Shown here piece after piece: positions 18,073 through 27,505 of a DNA stretch of 64,000 nucleotides. The stretch lies in assembly GCF_003751265.1 (NCBI RefSeq), contig NZ_RJKN01000002.1, forward strand, positions 310,001-374,000, read 5' to 3'. The notes beneath the pieces were generated by a model. That model saw only the letters and a program-made list of their open reading frames with translations, did not search any database and was not told where the DNA came from. Numbering within the stretch: position 1 is the stretch's first letter; every line of letters starts with the position of its first letter. This stretch comes from Pseudokineococcus lusitanus (GTDB lineage Bacteria; Actinomycetota; Actinomycetes; Actinomycetales; Quadrisphaeraceae). A program made the position numbers and the translations under genes.

Positions 18073-18809
18073 GCCGGTCGTTGCGGGTGCTGGTCTGGAA
18101 CGAGGGCGTCCACGAGCGGGACGACAACCCGCCGGGGATCGGCGAGTACTACCCCGACGGCATCCACGGGGCGATCGCCGCGGGGCTGCGGCGCCTGCTG
18201 CCCGACGCCGAGGTGGGCACGGCCACGCTCGACGATCCCGAGCACGGCCTCACCGAGGAGGTGCTCGCCCGCACCGACGTCCTCCTGTGGTGGGGGCACA
18301 TCGCCCACGACCAGGTGGACGACGCCGTCGAGGCCCGGGTGCGTCGCCACGTGCTCGGCGGCATGGGGCTGCTGGTGCTGCACTCCGGGCACTACGCCAA
18401 GGTCTTCACCCGCCTGCTCGGCACCACCTGCTCGCTGGCCTGGCGCAACGACGGGCAGCAGGAGCTCGTCTGGACCGTGAAGCCGACCCACCCCGTCGCC
18501 GAGGGCGTGCCGAGCCCGCTGGTCATCCCCGAGCAGGAGATGTACGGCGAGCTCTTCGACATCCCCGACCCGGACGACCTCGTCTTCATCAGCTCGTTCG
18601 CCGGCGGCGAGGTCTTCCGCTCCGGGGTGACCTTCACCCGTGGGCGGGGCCGGATCTTCTACTTCTCCCCCGGCGACCAGGACTACCCCGTCTACCACCA
18701 CGAGGACGTGCAGCGGGTGCTCGCCAACGGCGTGCGGTGGGCGGCGGCCCCGGAGGGCGTCGACCGCGCCGTCCCGGACGTCACCAACCCGGGGCGCACC
18801 TGGCGGTGA
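18069..18809 (+). CDS. thuA: ThuA-domain (trehalose utilisation) protein
   Basis: 246 residues starting at the GTG that overlaps the preceding stop; the longer open frame upstream is a shadow of the oxidoreductase gene. The ThuA/class-I amidotransferase-like fold is clear: [62 protein letters not shown]. ThuA proteins accompany trehalose or 3-keto-sugar catabolism, although their chemistry is debated. It closes the treS-oxidoreductase-thuA operon and faces bkdC. Confidence 0.92.
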   Translation: MSRSLRVLVWNEGVHERDDNPPGIGEYYPDGIHGAIAAGLRRLLPDAEVGTATLDDPEHGLTEEVLARTDVLLWWGHIAHDQVDDAVEARVRRHVLGGMGLLVLHSGHYAKVFTRLLGTTCSLAWRNDGQQELVWTVKPTHPVAEGVPSPLVIPEQEMYGELFDIPDPDDLVFISSFAGGEVFRSGVTFTRGRGRIFYFSPGDQDYPVYHHEDVQRVLANGVRWAAAPEGVDRAVPDVTNPGRTWR

Positions 18810-18812
18810 CGC

Positions 18813-18832
18813 CGCCCGCCCGGTGACGGGCG
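18813..18832. terminator. Short hairpin between convergent thuA and bkdC
   Basis: A 6-bp GC stem (18813-18818 with 18827-18832) lies between the two convergent stop codons. It is a weak candidate for a bidirectional terminator. Confidence 0.3.
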
Positions 18833-18836
18833 CGCG

Positions 18837-20183
18837 TCAGGACCAGACGAGGGCCTGGGCCGGCTGCTCGACCACCGCCGCGACGTCGGCGAGGAAGCGA
18901 CCGGCCTGGGCGCCGTCGACGACGCGGTGGTCGACGGTGAGGGCCAGCGTGGCCGTCCAGCGCGGTCGGACCTTGCCGCGGTGGACCCACGGGCGCCGGG
19001 CGAAGGCACCCGTCGCGAGGATGCCCGTCTCCCCCGGGTTGAGGATGGGCGCGCCCGACTCGATGCCCAGCGCCCCGATGTTCGTGATGGTGAAGGTGCC
19101 GCCCGTCATGGCGGCCGGGGGCGTGCGGCCCTCGCGGGCCGTCGTCGTCAGCGCCGTGAGCCCGGCCGCCAGGCCGTGGAGGTCGAGCGTGTGGGCGTCC
19201 CGCAGCACGGGGACGACGAGCCCGCGGGGCGTCGCGGCGGCGACGCCGACGTGGGCGCCGGCCGGGACGACGACCTCGCCGGCGGCCTCGTCCCAGCGTG
19301 CGCCCATCTCGGGGGTGCGGCCGAGGGCCAGGACGACGGCCCGGACGGCGACGACGAGCGGGGAGACGCGGACGTCGGCGAAGCGCTCGTCCGCCTTCAT
19401 CGCCGCGACGAGCTTGACCGTCCGGGTGACGTCGAGGGTGTGGAAGAGAGTGGCCTGCGGCGCCTGCGCGACGCTGCGGACCATCGCGTCGGCCATGGCG
19501 CGGCGGACGCCGCGGACGGGCACGCGGGTCTCCCCGGCGACGGCCGGCGGGGCCGCCGGTGCCGGGGCGGGCGCGGACGCGTGCGCGAGGACGTCGGCGC
19601 GGGTCACCTCGCCGCGGGTGCCCGTGGGGGTCACGGCCGCGAGGTCGACGCCGCGGCCCCGGGCCAGCAGCCGCACCGGGGGCGCGGCCAGCGGGCGGGC
19701 GGCGACGGGCGCGGCGGAGGGCGCCGGCTCGGGGGCCGGCTCGGGCTCGGGGGCCGGCTCGGGCTCGGGGGTCGGGACGGGCTCCGCGGCCTGCGGCGGC
19801 GTCGTCGGGCCGGTCGCGCGCGCCCGGCGGCGGGAGGCCCGGCGCGTGGGCCCGTAGCCGACGAGGTTGCCGCCGGGGTCCTCGTCCTCGCCGCCGTCGG
19901 CCCCGCCGCCGTCCGCCGGCGCCCCGTCGGCGCCCTCGACCTCCACCGCGATGATCGGCGTGCCCACCTCGACGGTGACGCCCGGCTCGACGAGCAGGTC
20001 GCGGACGACGCCGGCGAAGGGCGAGGGCAGCTCGACGAGCGACTTGGCCGTCTCGATCTCGACGACGACGTCGTTGACCGCGACCGTGTCGCCGCGCGCC
20101 ACCCGCCAGGTGACGACCTCGGCCTCGGTCAGCCCCTCGCCGACGTCGGGGAGGCGGAACTGCTGCACGGGCACGGCGGGCAC
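18837..20183 (-). CDS. bkdC: Dihydrolipoamide acyltransferase E2 of a 2-oxoacid dehydrogenase
   Basis: 448 residues: a single lipoyl domain (residues 5-80; lipoyl-Lys47 in EIETAKSLVEL), a Pro/Glu-rich linker with EPEPAPEPEPA-type repeats, a peripheral-subunit-binding domain (VRLLARGRGVDLAAVTPTG) and the catalytic core with HRVVDG near the C-terminus. It forms the E2 core that accepts acyl groups from E1 and passes them to CoA. It is third in a bkdA-bkdB-bkdC operon, 48 bases after bkdB. One lipoyl domain and the gene order favour a branched-chain type; pyruvate cannot be excluded. E3 is not encoded here. Confidence 0.92.
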   Translation of the reverse strand: MPAVPVQQFRLPDVGEGLTEAEVVTWRVARGDTVAVNDVVVEIETAKSLVELPSPFAGVVRDLLVEPGVTVEVGTPIIAVEVEGADGAPADGGGADGGEDEDPGGNLVGYGPTRRASRRRARATGPTTPPQAAEPVPTPEPEPAPEPEPAPEPAPSAAPVAARPLAAPPVRLLARGRGVDLAAVTPTGTRGEVTRADVLAHASAPAPAPAAPPAVAGETRVPVRGVRRAMADAMVRSVAQAPQATLFHTLDVTRTVKLVAAMKADERFADVRVSPLVVAVRAVVLALGRTPEMGARWDEAAGEVVVPAGAHVGVAAATPRGLVVPVLRDAHTLDLHGLAAGLTALTTTAREGRTPPAAMTGGTFTITNIGALGIESGAPILNPGETGILATGAFARRPWVHRGKVRPRWTATLALTVDHRVVDGAQAGRFLADVAAVVEQPAQALVWS

Positions 20184-20231
20184 CTCTCGGCGGGCGGGAC
20201 GGCGGGGTGGGCGGGGCGGGGCGGCTCGGCC

Positions 20232-21248
20232 TCAGGTGTCGAGGACCCGGTCGACCGCGTCGAGGAGGCGGTCGGCGTCGGGCAGGTACTCCTCCTCGAG
20301 CCGCGAGACCGGGTACGGGACGGCGAGGCCGCCGACCCGGAGCACCGGGGCCTCCAGCGAGAAGAAGCAGGTCTCCGCGACCCGGGCCGCCACCTCGGCG
20401 CCGAGGCCGAGGAACGTCGGTGCCTCGTGGGCGACGACGAGCCGGCCGGTGCGGCGCACCGACTCCTCGACGGGGCCGAGGTCGAGCGGGGTGAGCGAGC
20501 GGAGGTCGACGACCTCGAGGCTGCGGCCCTCGCCGGCGGCGACGTCGGCGGCCCGCAGCGCCATCGGCACCGTGGGCCCGTAGGCGACGACCGTGACGTC
20601 GGTGCCGGGGCGGACGACGCGGGAGCGGTGCAGCGGGTACGGCGTCGCCGCGGTGTCGAGCTCGGCCTTGTCCCAGTAGTGCCGCTTGGGCTCGAGGAAG
20701 ACGACGGGGTCGGGCGACTCGACCGCCTGCTGGATCATCCAGTAGGCGTCGACGGGGTTGCTGGGGCTGACGACCCGTAGGCCCGTCGTGTGCGCGAAGT
20801 ACGTCTCGGGCGACTCGCTGTGGTGCTCCACCGCGCCGATGCCGCCGCCGAAGGGGATCCGGACGACCACCGGCATGGACGCCGCCCCGCGCGTGCGGTG
20901 CGTCATCTTCGCCAGCTGCGTCGTGATCTGGTCGAACGCCGGGAAGACGAAGCCGTCGAACTGCATCTCGCAGACCGGCCGGTAGCCGCGCAGGGCCAGC
21001 CCCACCGCCGTCCCGACGATGCCGGACTCGGCGAGCGGGGTGTCGAGGACGCGGTCGTCGCCGAAGTCCTTGGCCAGCCCCTCGGTGACGCGGAAGACCC
21101 CGCCGAGGGCGCCGACGTCCTCGCCCATGACGAGGACCTTCGGCTCCTTCTCCATCGCCGCCCGCAGCCCCAGGTTGATCGCGCGGGAGAGGGTGACGCG
21201 CTGCGTCGTCCGGCCCTCGCCCGGCGTCCCGTGGACGTCGTCCGTCAT
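20232..21248 (-). CDS. bkdB: 2-oxoacid dehydrogenase E1 beta subunit (branched-chain type)
   Basis: 338 residues from the ATG at 21248, which overlaps the bkdA stop; the longer open frame is an antisense-like extension through bkdA. Transketolase-type features include LVMGEDVGALGGVFRVTEGL, the EMQFDGFVFPAFDQI helix and RIPFGGGIGAVEHHSES. With E1 alpha it forms the thiamine-diphosphate enzyme that decarboxylates the 2-oxoacid and reductively acylates E2. Confidence 0.93.
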   Translation of the reverse strand: MTDDVHGTPGEGRTTQRVTLSRAINLGLRAAMEKEPKVLVMGEDVGALGGVFRVTEGLAKDFGDDRVLDTPLAESGIVGTAVGLALRGYRPVCEMQFDGFVFPAFDQITTQLAKMTHRTRGAASMPVVVRIPFGGGIGAVEHHSESPETYFAHTTGLRVVSPSNPVDAYWMIQQAVESPDPVVFLEPKRHYWDKAELDTAATPYPLHRSRVVRPGTDVTVVAYGPTVPMALRAADVAAGEGRSLEVVDLRSLTPLDLGPVEESVRRTGRLVVAHEAPTFLGLGAEVAARVAETCFFSLEAPVLRVGGLAVPYPVSRLEEEYLPDADRLLDAVDRVLDT

Positions 21249-22456
21249 GCCCGCTCCTCGCCGTCCGCGGCGGCGCCCCCGTGCTCGAGGCCGGCCACGT
21301 ACTCCTCGTACCAGCGGCGGTCGGCCTCGACGTGGGCGTGCGGCGCCGCGTACGCGTGCTCGAACATCTCGCCGTGCCCCGGCTCGCGCATCCCGAGGAC
21401 GTCGCGGCGAAGCCGGGCCGCCAGCGCGTCGCCCTCGCGGGCGACCTCCGCGAAGGCGTCGTCGCCGACCCCGTGGTGACGGCGCAGGTGCGCCTCGAGC
21501 CGGGCCAGCGGGTCGCGGTCGCGCCACTGCTCGACCTCGACCGACGGGCGGTAGCGGCCCGGGTCGTCCGACGTCGTGTGCGCGCCCATCCGGTAGGTGA
21601 AGGCCTCGACGAGCGTGGGCCCCTCGCCCGCGCGGGCCCGGTCGGCCGCCGCCCGGACGACGGCGTAGCAGGCGACGACGTCGTTGCCGTCGACGCGCAC
21701 GCCCGGGAAGCCGAAGCCCGCGGCGCGGCGGGCGATCGGCACGCGCGCCTGCCGCTCGGCCGGCACCGAGATGGCCCACTGGTTGTTCTGGCAGACGAAG
21801 ACGACGGGCGCCTGGTACGTCGCCGCGAAGACGAATGCCTCGTGGACGTCGCCCTGGCTGCTCGCGCCGTCGCCGAAGTACGCGAGGACCGCGGTGTCGC
21901 GGGCGGGGTCGCCCGTGCCGACGGCGCCGTCGCGCTGCACGCCCATGGCGTACCCGGTGGCGTGCAGGGTCTGGCTGCCGATGACGAGCGTGTACGGGCT
22001 GACGCCGGTGGCCTCCGCGTCCCAGCCGCCGCGGTCGACGCCGCGGAAGAGGCTGAGGACGTGCGCCGGGTCGACGCCGCGCACGAGGGCGACGGCGTGC
22101 TCGCGGTAGGTCGGGAAGAGCCGGTCCTGCGGCGCGGCGGCCCGGGCGGAGCCCACCTGGGCGGCCTCCTGGCCGAGCAGCGAGGCCCACAGGCCCAGCT
22201 CGCCCTGCCGCTGCAGCGCCGTCGCCTCGGTGTCGACGCGACGGGCGAGCGCCATGTCGCGGTACATGCCGAGCAGGTCGTCCGCCGTGAGCGCCGCCGC
22301 GTGCGCCAGGGCCTCGGCGCCGACCGCCTGCTCGAGCTCCGCCCGCCGGCCCTCGTCGAGGTCGAGGCGCTCGCCGTCCGGCGTGAGCATCTGCACCGTC
22401 GCGGTGCTCGGCGTGGCGCTGCTCCCGGTGGAGGCGGGGTGCGTCGACGACGTCAC
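21245..22456 (-). CDS. bkdA: 2-oxoacid dehydrogenase E1 alpha subunit (branched-chain type)
   Basis: 403 residues from a GTG at 22456 with a GAGGAGG ribosome-binding site four bases upstream; in-frame upstream codons to 22651 lack a site and are low complexity. The thiamine-diphosphate motif runs from GDGASSQGDVHEAF to QNNQWAIS. The regulatory-loop region RMGAHTTSDDPGRYR is conserved. First gene of the bkdABC operon, behind a candidate promoter at 22514-22542. Confidence 0.93.
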   Translation of the reverse strand: MTSSTHPASTGSSATPSTATVQMLTPDGERLDLDEGRRAELEQAVGAEALAHAAALTADDLLGMYRDMALARRVDTEATALQRQGELGLWASLLGQEAAQVGSARAAAPQDRLFPTYREHAVALVRGVDPAHVLSLFRGVDRGGWDAEATGVSPYTLVIGSQTLHATGYAMGVQRDGAVGTGDPARDTAVLAYFGDGASSQGDVHEAFVFAATYQAPVVFVCQNNQWAISVPAERQARVPIARRAAGFGFPGVRVDGNDVVACYAVVRAAADRARAGEGPTLVEAFTYRMGAHTTSDDPGRYRPSVEVEQWRDRDPLARLEAHLRRHHGVGDDAFAEVAREGDALAARLRRDVLGMREPGHGEMFEHAYAAPHAHVEADRRWYEEYVAGLEHGGAAADGEERA

Positions 22457-22513
22457 GTGCCCTCCTCGATGTCGTCCGTGGTGCGGGCCCACCGCCCCCG
22501 GCGAGCCTGCGGC

Positions 22514-22542
22514 ACCGTACTCCGCCCTGTGGCGGGGCTCAC
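22514..22542 (-). promoter_or_regulatory. Candidate promoter of the bkd operon
   Basis: Read on the minus strand: GTGAGC (22537-22542), 17 bases, TACGGT (22514-22519), about 58 bases before the bkdA start. The -10 is good; the -35 is weak. Confidence 0.4.
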
Positions 22543-22590
22543 GGACGCGGCCGCGCGGCGGACGCCGCCCCGCCCCTCCCGGCCTCCCCT

Positions 22591-22656
22591 CCGCGACGTG
22601 TGGCCATGACGCGTCGAAAGCGGGGCTCCCGTCCGCGTCATGGCCACACATCGCGG
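22591..22656. terminator. 23-bp inverted repeat between hisC and bkdA
   Basis: Arms 22591-22613 and 22634-22656 pair over 23 positions with a single C/T difference, compatible with a G:U pair on one strand, around a 20-base loop. The core is TGTGGCCATGACGCG. It follows the hisC stop by 12 bases in the minus direction, so a terminator is the simplest reading. A dispersed palindromic repeat is also possible. Confidence 0.6.
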
Positions 22657-22667
22657 TGGCGAGGGCG

Positions 22668-23777
22668 TCAGGGACGGCGGAAGGCCGCGGCCACCTCGAG
22701 GAAGCGGTCGTTGGCGGCCGGCTCGGCGACGGTGACGCGCACGCCGTCCTCGGCGAAGGCGCGCACCGACAGGCCGACCTCCGCGCACGCGGCCGCGAGC
22801 TCGGCGGTGCGCTGCCCCACCGGCATCCACACGAAGTTGGCCTCGGAGCGGGGCACGGGCCAGCCCTGCTCGGCGAGCGCGGCGGCCACCCGCTCGCGCT
22901 CGGCGACGATGGCGGCGACCCGCTCCAGCAGCTCGTCCTCCGCCTCGAGCGACGCGACGGCCGCGGCCTGGGCGAGCGTGCTGACGCCGAAGGGGATGGC
23001 GGTCTTGCGCAGCGCGTCGGCGACGGCGGGGTGCGCGAGCCCGTAGCCGACCCGGAGCCCCGCGAGGCCGTAGGCCTTGGAGAACGTGCGCAGCACGACG
23101 AGGTTGGGGTGCGCGAGGTGGAGCGCGACGGCGTCGGGCGCCCCGGCCCCGGGCCGCACGAACTCGCGGTAGGCCTCGTCGAGGACGACGAGGACGTCCG
23201 ACGGCACCGCCGCGAGGAGCTCGTCCATCTCGGCGGCCGTGACGACCGGGCCGGTGGGGTTGTTGGGGCTGCAGACGACGACGAGCCGGGTGCGCTCGGT
23301 GACGGCGGCCGCGAGCGCGGGCATGTCGTGCCGGCCGTCCGCGGTGAGGGGCACGGGGACCGGCGTCGCCCCCGAGAGCCTGACGACGATGGGGTAGGCC
23401 TCGAAGGACCGCCAGGCGTGGACGACCTCGTCGCCGTCGCCGGCCGCCGCCGTCAGCACCTGGCTGAGCACCCCGACGCTGCCCGGCCCGGCGACGACGT
23501 GCTCCTGCGGCACGCCGTCGTGCGCACCGATGGCCGCCGTCAGCCCGGTGGCGAGCATGTCCGGGTAGCGGTTGGCGTCCGCGGCGGCCCGGGCGACGAC
23601 GTCGAGCACCGACGGCAGGGGCGGGTACGGGTTCTCGTTGCTCGCCAGCTTGTAGGGCGTGACGCCGTCGGCGGCCTGCGGCGGTCGGCCCGGGACGTAC
23701 GACGGCACGTCGTCGAGGACGGCACGCAGGCGCGGGACGCCGCTCGCGGCGGCGGGGACGGTCGCGGGGTCGGCCAT
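22668..23777 (-). CDS. hisC: Histidinol-phosphate/aromatic aminotransferase (HisC/Pat family)
   Basis: 369 residues, fold type I PLP enzyme. Visible motifs are [15 protein letters not shown] near residue 43, [13 protein letters not shown] for PLP binding, and [17 protein letters not shown] with the Schiff-base Lys. The gene stands alone between galE and bkd, not in a his operon. It may therefore act as the broad aromatic aminotransferase (Pat) rather than the dedicated HisC; sequence alone does not separate them. ATG start. Confidence 0.88.
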   Translation of the reverse strand: MADPATVPAAASGVPRLRAVLDDVPSYVPGRPPQAADGVTPYKLASNENPYPPLPSVLDVVARAAADANRYPDMLATGLTAAIGAHDGVPQEHVVAGPGSVGVLSQVLTAAAGDGDEVVHAWRSFEAYPIVVRLSGATPVPVPLTADGRHDMPALAAAVTERTRLVVVCSPNNPTGPVVTAAEMDELLAAVPSDVLVVLDEAYREFVRPGAGAPDAVALHLAHPNLVVLRTFSKAYGLAGLRVGYGLAHPAVADALRKTAIPFGVSTLAQAAAVASLEAEDELLERVAAIVAERERVAAALAEQGWPVPRSEANFVWMPVGQRTAELAAACAEVGLSVRAFAEDGVRVTVAEPAANDRFLEVAAAFRRP

Positions 23778-23844
23778 GGCGCGCAGGCTAGGCCCGCCGC
23801 GGCGCCCCGCAGGCTCGGCCTCCTCTCCCGCGCCCCCGCCCTTG

Positions 23845-23987
23845 CCGACGTCGCTGCCGACGGTGGCGAGACGGACCCCTACCGCTCGACGTCGGCAGCG
23901 AAGTCGCGGAAAGAGGGGGCCCAGACTCGACTTCGGCAGCGACGTCGGAGACGGAGGGGGCCCGGCTGCCCTCGCAGCGACGTCGGA
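23845..23987. repeat. Cluster of REP-like palindromes (consensus CGACKTCG-CTGC-CGAMGTCG)
   Basis: The 220-base gap between hisC and galE holds short inverted elements: one at about 23845-23862, CGACGTCGGCAGCGAAGTCG at 23887-23906, CGACTTCGGCAGCGACGTCG at 23928-23947, and a partial copy at about 23973-23987. The spacers share a GAGGGGGCCC-like string. The same element recurs at 40157-40300. Each can fold into an 8-bp stem with a 4-base loop. Confidence 0.65.
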
Positions 23988-23997
23988 CGGGACGGCG

Positions 23998-24963
23998 TCA
24001 GCGGGCGAGGCGCTGCTGCGCCGCCCAGGCGCCGGCGACCATGTCGTCGAGGCTGTGGCGCATGGCCCAGTCGAGGTCGCGGGCGGCCAGGTCGCCGCGG
24101 GCGACGATGCGGGCCGGGTCGCCCGGGCGGCGGTCGGCCTCCTCGGGCGTGAAGTCGACGCCCGTGACGCGGGCGACGGCCCCCATGATCTCGCGCACGG
24201 AAACGCCGTCGCCGCTGCCGAGGTTGTAGACGGGATCGACGGGGTCGCCCGCGGCGAGGCGGCGGGCGGCCGCGACGTGGCTGCGGGCCAGGTCGGCGAC
24301 GTGGACGTAGTCGCGCACGCACGTGCCGTCCGGCGTCGGGTAGTCCGTGCCGTTGATCCGCGGCGTGCGGCCCTCGGCCAGCGCGGCGAGGACGAGCGGG
24401 AAGAGGTTGTGCGGGCTCGCGTCGTAGAGCTCGGGGCGGCCGGAGCCCACGACGTTGAAGTAGCGCAGCGACGTCCCGCGCAGGCCGCCGGCGCGGGCGG
24501 CGTCGCGCAGCAGCCACTCCCCGACGAGCTTGCTCTCCCCGTAGGGCGACTCCGGGCCGGTCGGCGTCTGCTCGGTGACGACGTCGGTCGGCGGGGTGCC
24601 GTACACCGCGGCGGAGGAGGAGAACACGAGCCGCTCGACCCCGGCGGCCTCCATCTCGCGCAGCAGCGTCACCGTCGCGGTGACGTTCTGCGTGTACGTG
24701 TGCAGGGGTCGCTGGACCGAGACGCCGGCGTACTTGAACCCCGCGAGGTGGACGACGCCCGTGACGCCGTGCTCGCGCAGCGCCGCGCCGACGGCGGCGC
24801 CGTCGAGGAGGTCCGCGCGGACGAACGGGACGTCGTCGGGCACGAAGGCCTCGACGCCCGTCGACAGGTCGTCGAGGACGACGCACGGCAGGTCGGCCGC
24901 GCGGAACGCGTCCACCACGTGCGCCCCGATGTACCCGGCCCCTCCGGTCACCAACCAGCTCAC
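23998..24963 (-). CDS. galE: UDP-glucose 4-epimerase
   Basis: 321 residues, extended SDR. The NAD motif GGAGYIGAH starts at residue 7, the catalytic Ser is in FSSSAAVYG, and the Tyr-Lys pair in SPYGESK. The ending [13 protein letters not shown] is typical of GalE. It interconverts UDP-glucose and UDP-galactose for cell-surface sugars or galactose use. ATG start; stands alone. Confidence 0.93.
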   Translation of the reverse strand: MSWLVTGGAGYIGAHVVDAFRAADLPCVVLDDLSTGVEAFVPDDVPFVRADLLDGAAVGAALREHGVTGVVHLAGFKYAGVSVQRPLHTYTQNVTATVTLLREMEAAGVERLVFSSSAAVYGTPPTDVVTEQTPTGPESPYGESKLVGEWLLRDAARAGGLRGTSLRYFNVVGSGRPELYDASPHNLFPLVLAALAEGRTPRINGTDYPTPDGTCVRDYVHVADLARSHVAAARRLAAGDPVDPVYNLGSGDGVSVREIMGAVARVTGVDFTPEEADRRPGDPARIVARGDLAARDLDWAMRHSLDDMVAGAWAAQQRLAR

Positions 24964-25071
24964 GCGCGTCCCTCCGTCCGCCGCCGGCTCCCCGGCAGCT
25001 GCTCGACCTGTCCGCGCATCCTGCCAGCGGGGCCGCCGCCGACGTCCCGGCGCAGGGCGGGGCGGACGTCG

Positions 25072-26847
25072 TCACGGCCGCCCCGGCACCCGCTCGGCGG
25101 CGTACACCTGGACGGTCGACGTCCGCCCCTCGGCCGCGAGGTAGGGGGCCACCCGCTCGCGCCAGGCGACGAGCGACGGGTCGTCCGAGGCGTCCGCCAG
25201 GTCGGCCGTCCGCCGGTAGAGGTCGAGGTCGTGGGCGGCCATGCCGTCGCGGAGGTCGCCGCCGCCCGCCAGCACCTCGGCGGCCGGGACGTCGCGCAGG
25301 ACGGTCGTCCGCCCCGGCCCCGTCGGGTTGTCGGCGCCGTCGAGCGACCGGATCCAGTCCGCCTCGTGCTCGACCTGGAGCACGGCGACCGACGGCGGGA
25401 GGTCGAAGCCGCCGACGGGCGACCCGGCGGTGAGGACGGCGTCGACGGCGAAGCGCTCGCGCACCGCCGGGTCCGCGGCGAGCTGGGCCGCGACGATGCC
25501 GCCCTGGCTGTAGCCGACGAGGAGCACCGGCTCGTCGGGCGGCACCCCGGCCGCCTCGAGGGCGGCGACCGCCGCGCGGGACGCCGCGTGCGGCACCTGC
25601 CCGACCGCGCGCAGGTCGGTGCCGAGGTCCGCCGGGTTGGTCGTCGACGACGACCACGGCGCGGCGGTCGTCTGCGTCGGCGGCAGCACGAGCACCCACC
25701 GGCGGGCCCCGTCCGCGTCGACGACCCGCTCCACGGCGAGCGGTGCGGCGCTCCGGCCGCGTCCGCCGGGGCTCAGCGATCCCCCGCCCGCCATCGGCGC
25801 GGCCCGGCCGAGGAGGTCGGCCGTCCCGCGCGCGGGCGCGACCGCCGCGGGCGGGCCGTGCGGGCGCAGCGCCACCGCCGTCGGCCGCAGCGCTCCGTCC
25901 TGCGTGGCGACGACGGACACGCCGGCCGAGAGGTCGGCGACGGTGCGGGGCGGCCACACGAGGCGGTCGCCGCCGGGGAGCCCTCCCGCCGCGGCGCCAG
26001 CACGGCTGCCGGCGTCGAGGAGACGGCCCAGCGGCAGCCCGGCCGTGCCGGCGGCCACCGCCGCGGGCGCGGCGCCGACGACGTGCTGGAGGAGGACCGG
26101 GTGGTCCGCCGCGGCCCGCGACAGCCCGTCGCCGAGCACGCCGAGCGGGGCGCCCACCTCAGCGGCGAGGGAGCCGCCGACGGCCGCCGCGTCCGCCGCG
26201 GCCAGCCCGCGCACCGTCGTCGGGAGCCCCGTGGCCGCCGACGCGAGGGCGGCGCGCTCGCCGGCGTCGAGACGGCCGTCCGCGAGCGCGACGACCGCCG
26301 CGTCCCCGACGGCCGCCGCGGCCGGCAGCGCCCGCACCGCCAGCCAGACCAGCCCGCCGGCCGCCGTGGCGGCGGCGAGGACGACGAGGCCCTCGTCGGC
26401 CACCGCCGCGAGGCCCGCCCCGGCCGCCCGCCCCACCGCCGAGCCGACGGCCCCGCGCGCCGCGCCGACCGCCCGCACCACGGCGCCCTCCGCCTCGGCG
26501 TAGGCCGCGCCCGCCGCCGCCAGCCGTGCCGCCAGCAGCGCGCACGCCGCCGTCGTCGGCGCGGCACCGCCCGTGGCCCCGGCCAGCGCGGCGGCCACCC
26601 GGGCGGCGCCGACCGGGTCGAGGGCACCGCCGTCCGCAGCGCCCCGGCCCACGAGGCCGGCGGCGTCGACCACGGCGGCGACGAGGCCGTCGGCCGTGCG
26701 CCGCAGCAGCTCCGAGGCCTCGAGCAGCTCGACCCCCTCGACGACGAGGCCGCCCGCGCCCCCGCGCACGGCGAGCCCGCCCGCCGCGGGGCGCCCCGGC
26801 CCGAGCAGCTCGGCGAGGAGGTCGGACGGCGGGCCCGACGTCACCAC
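25072..26847 (-). CDS. Alpha/beta hydrolase partner of a WXG100-like protein
   Basis: 591 residues. The N-terminal ~300 residues are Ala/Gly/Val-rich with several hydrophobic helices. The C-terminal ~290 residues are an alpha/beta hydrolase with the elbow VGYSQGG, an acid in EHEADWI and a His in AAHDLDLY. It resembles the large actinobacterial hydrolases encoded beside small helical ESX-like proteins. Its GTG overlaps the stop of the upstream gene (GTGGTGA), so the two are coupled. The substrate is unknown. A surface or envelope role is inferred from the helices and the partner. Confidence 0.75.
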   Translation of the reverse strand: MVTSGPPSDLLAELLGPGRPAAGGLAVRGGAGGLVVEGVELLEASELLRRTADGLVAAVVDAAGLVGRGAADGGALDPVGAARVAAALAGATGGAAPTTAACALLAARLAAAGAAYAEAEGAVVRAVGAARGAVGSAVGRAAGAGLAAVADEGLVVLAAATAAGGLVWLAVRALPAAAAVGDAAVVALADGRLDAGERAALASAATGLPTTVRGLAAADAAAVGGSLAAEVGAPLGVLGDGLSRAAADHPVLLQHVVGAAPAAVAAGTAGLPLGRLLDAGSRAGAAAGGLPGGDRLVWPPRTVADLSAGVSVVATQDGALRPTAVALRPHGPPAAVAPARGTADLLGRAAPMAGGGSLSPGGRGRSAAPLAVERVVDADGARRWVLVLPPTQTTAAPWSSSTTNPADLGTDLRAVGQVPHAASRAAVAALEAAGVPPDEPVLLVGYSQGGIVAAQLAADPAVRERFAVDAVLTAGSPVGGFDLPPSVAVLQVEHEADWIRSLDGADNPTGPGRTTVLRDVPAAEVLAGGGDLRDGMAAHDLDLYRRTADLADASDDPSLVAWRERVAPYLAAEGRTSTVQVYAAERVPGRP

Positions 26848-27362
26848 GGGCCCCGCAGCCCCGCCGGCAGGACGGACCGCACGACGTCGTCCGCCCGGCG
26901 CAGCACCGCCGCGGCAGGCAGCCCGACGGCACCGCCCCCGCCGGTCGCCCCGACGCCACCACCCGCCCCGGCCGCCAGCGCCAGCACCGTGGCGGCCGCC
27001 TGCCGCAGCGCCCGCTCCCGCTCCTCGACGCCCGCCGCGTGGGCCCGCAGCGCGGCGACGAGGGCGTCCAGCGCAGCGGCGTCCGCCCGCACGTCCGCCG
27101 CCAGCCCTGCCGCCCGGGCGCGGTAGACCTCCGCGGCGCGCGACCGCCAGCCCGGCGCGCGGGCCCGCTCGACGTCGGCCGCGTGGCCGCGCACGCGGTC
27201 CGCCGTCGCCTCGACGCCCGCGGCGGCCGCCCGCAGCCGCACCGCCGCCGCGGCCGCCGCCGCCCCCGCCGGGCCCAGCACCCCGGCGACGAGGTGCTCG
27301 ACCGCCCCGCCCACGTCCGTCGTCGCCGCGACGCCGCCGCCCGACCGCCCGCTCGTCCCCAT
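26841..27362 (-). CDS. Small WXG100/ESX-like helical protein
   Basis: 173 residues from the ATG at 27362 (GGGAGGG ribosome-binding site). It is almost entirely helical and alanine-rich. The segment APGWRSRAAEVYRARAAGLA has the W-x-S-x-A-x-x-Y pattern of WXG100-superfamily proteins, with a helix before and after; a hydrophobic tail follows. The longer open frame upstream is non-coding shadow. It overlaps the hydrolase gene. The family call rests on pattern and context, so it is tentative. No secretion ATPase is nearby. Confidence 0.65.
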   Translation of the reverse strand: MGTSGRSGGGVAATTDVGGAVEHLVAGVLGPAGAAAAAAAVRLRAAAAGVEATADRVRGHAADVERARAPGWRSRAAEVYRARAAGLAADVRADAAALDALVAALRAHAAGVEERERALRQAAATVLALAAGAGGGVGATGGGGAVGLPAAAVLRRADDVVRSVLPAGLRGPW

Positions 27363-27505
27363 GCCGCCCTCCCCGCGGGGCGCCCGCCCCGACGGCCGGA
27401 CGCTCGCAGCGCGACGGGGGCCCGTGGGGCGCGCCGGGCGACGCTGTGGGCCGGGCCGGGGCCGCCCGTCGTGGTGGACGGCGGGACGACAGGCCGACCC
27501 CGACC

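Noticed and set aside
23845-23987. Palindrome cluster considered as a CRISPR array
   Set aside because: Elements are too short and alternate in orientation; spacers are similar, not unique.
23659-27126. 1155-codon plus-strand open frame
   Set aside because: Antisense to hisC, galE and the hydrolase pair; low-complexity Arg/Gly composition.
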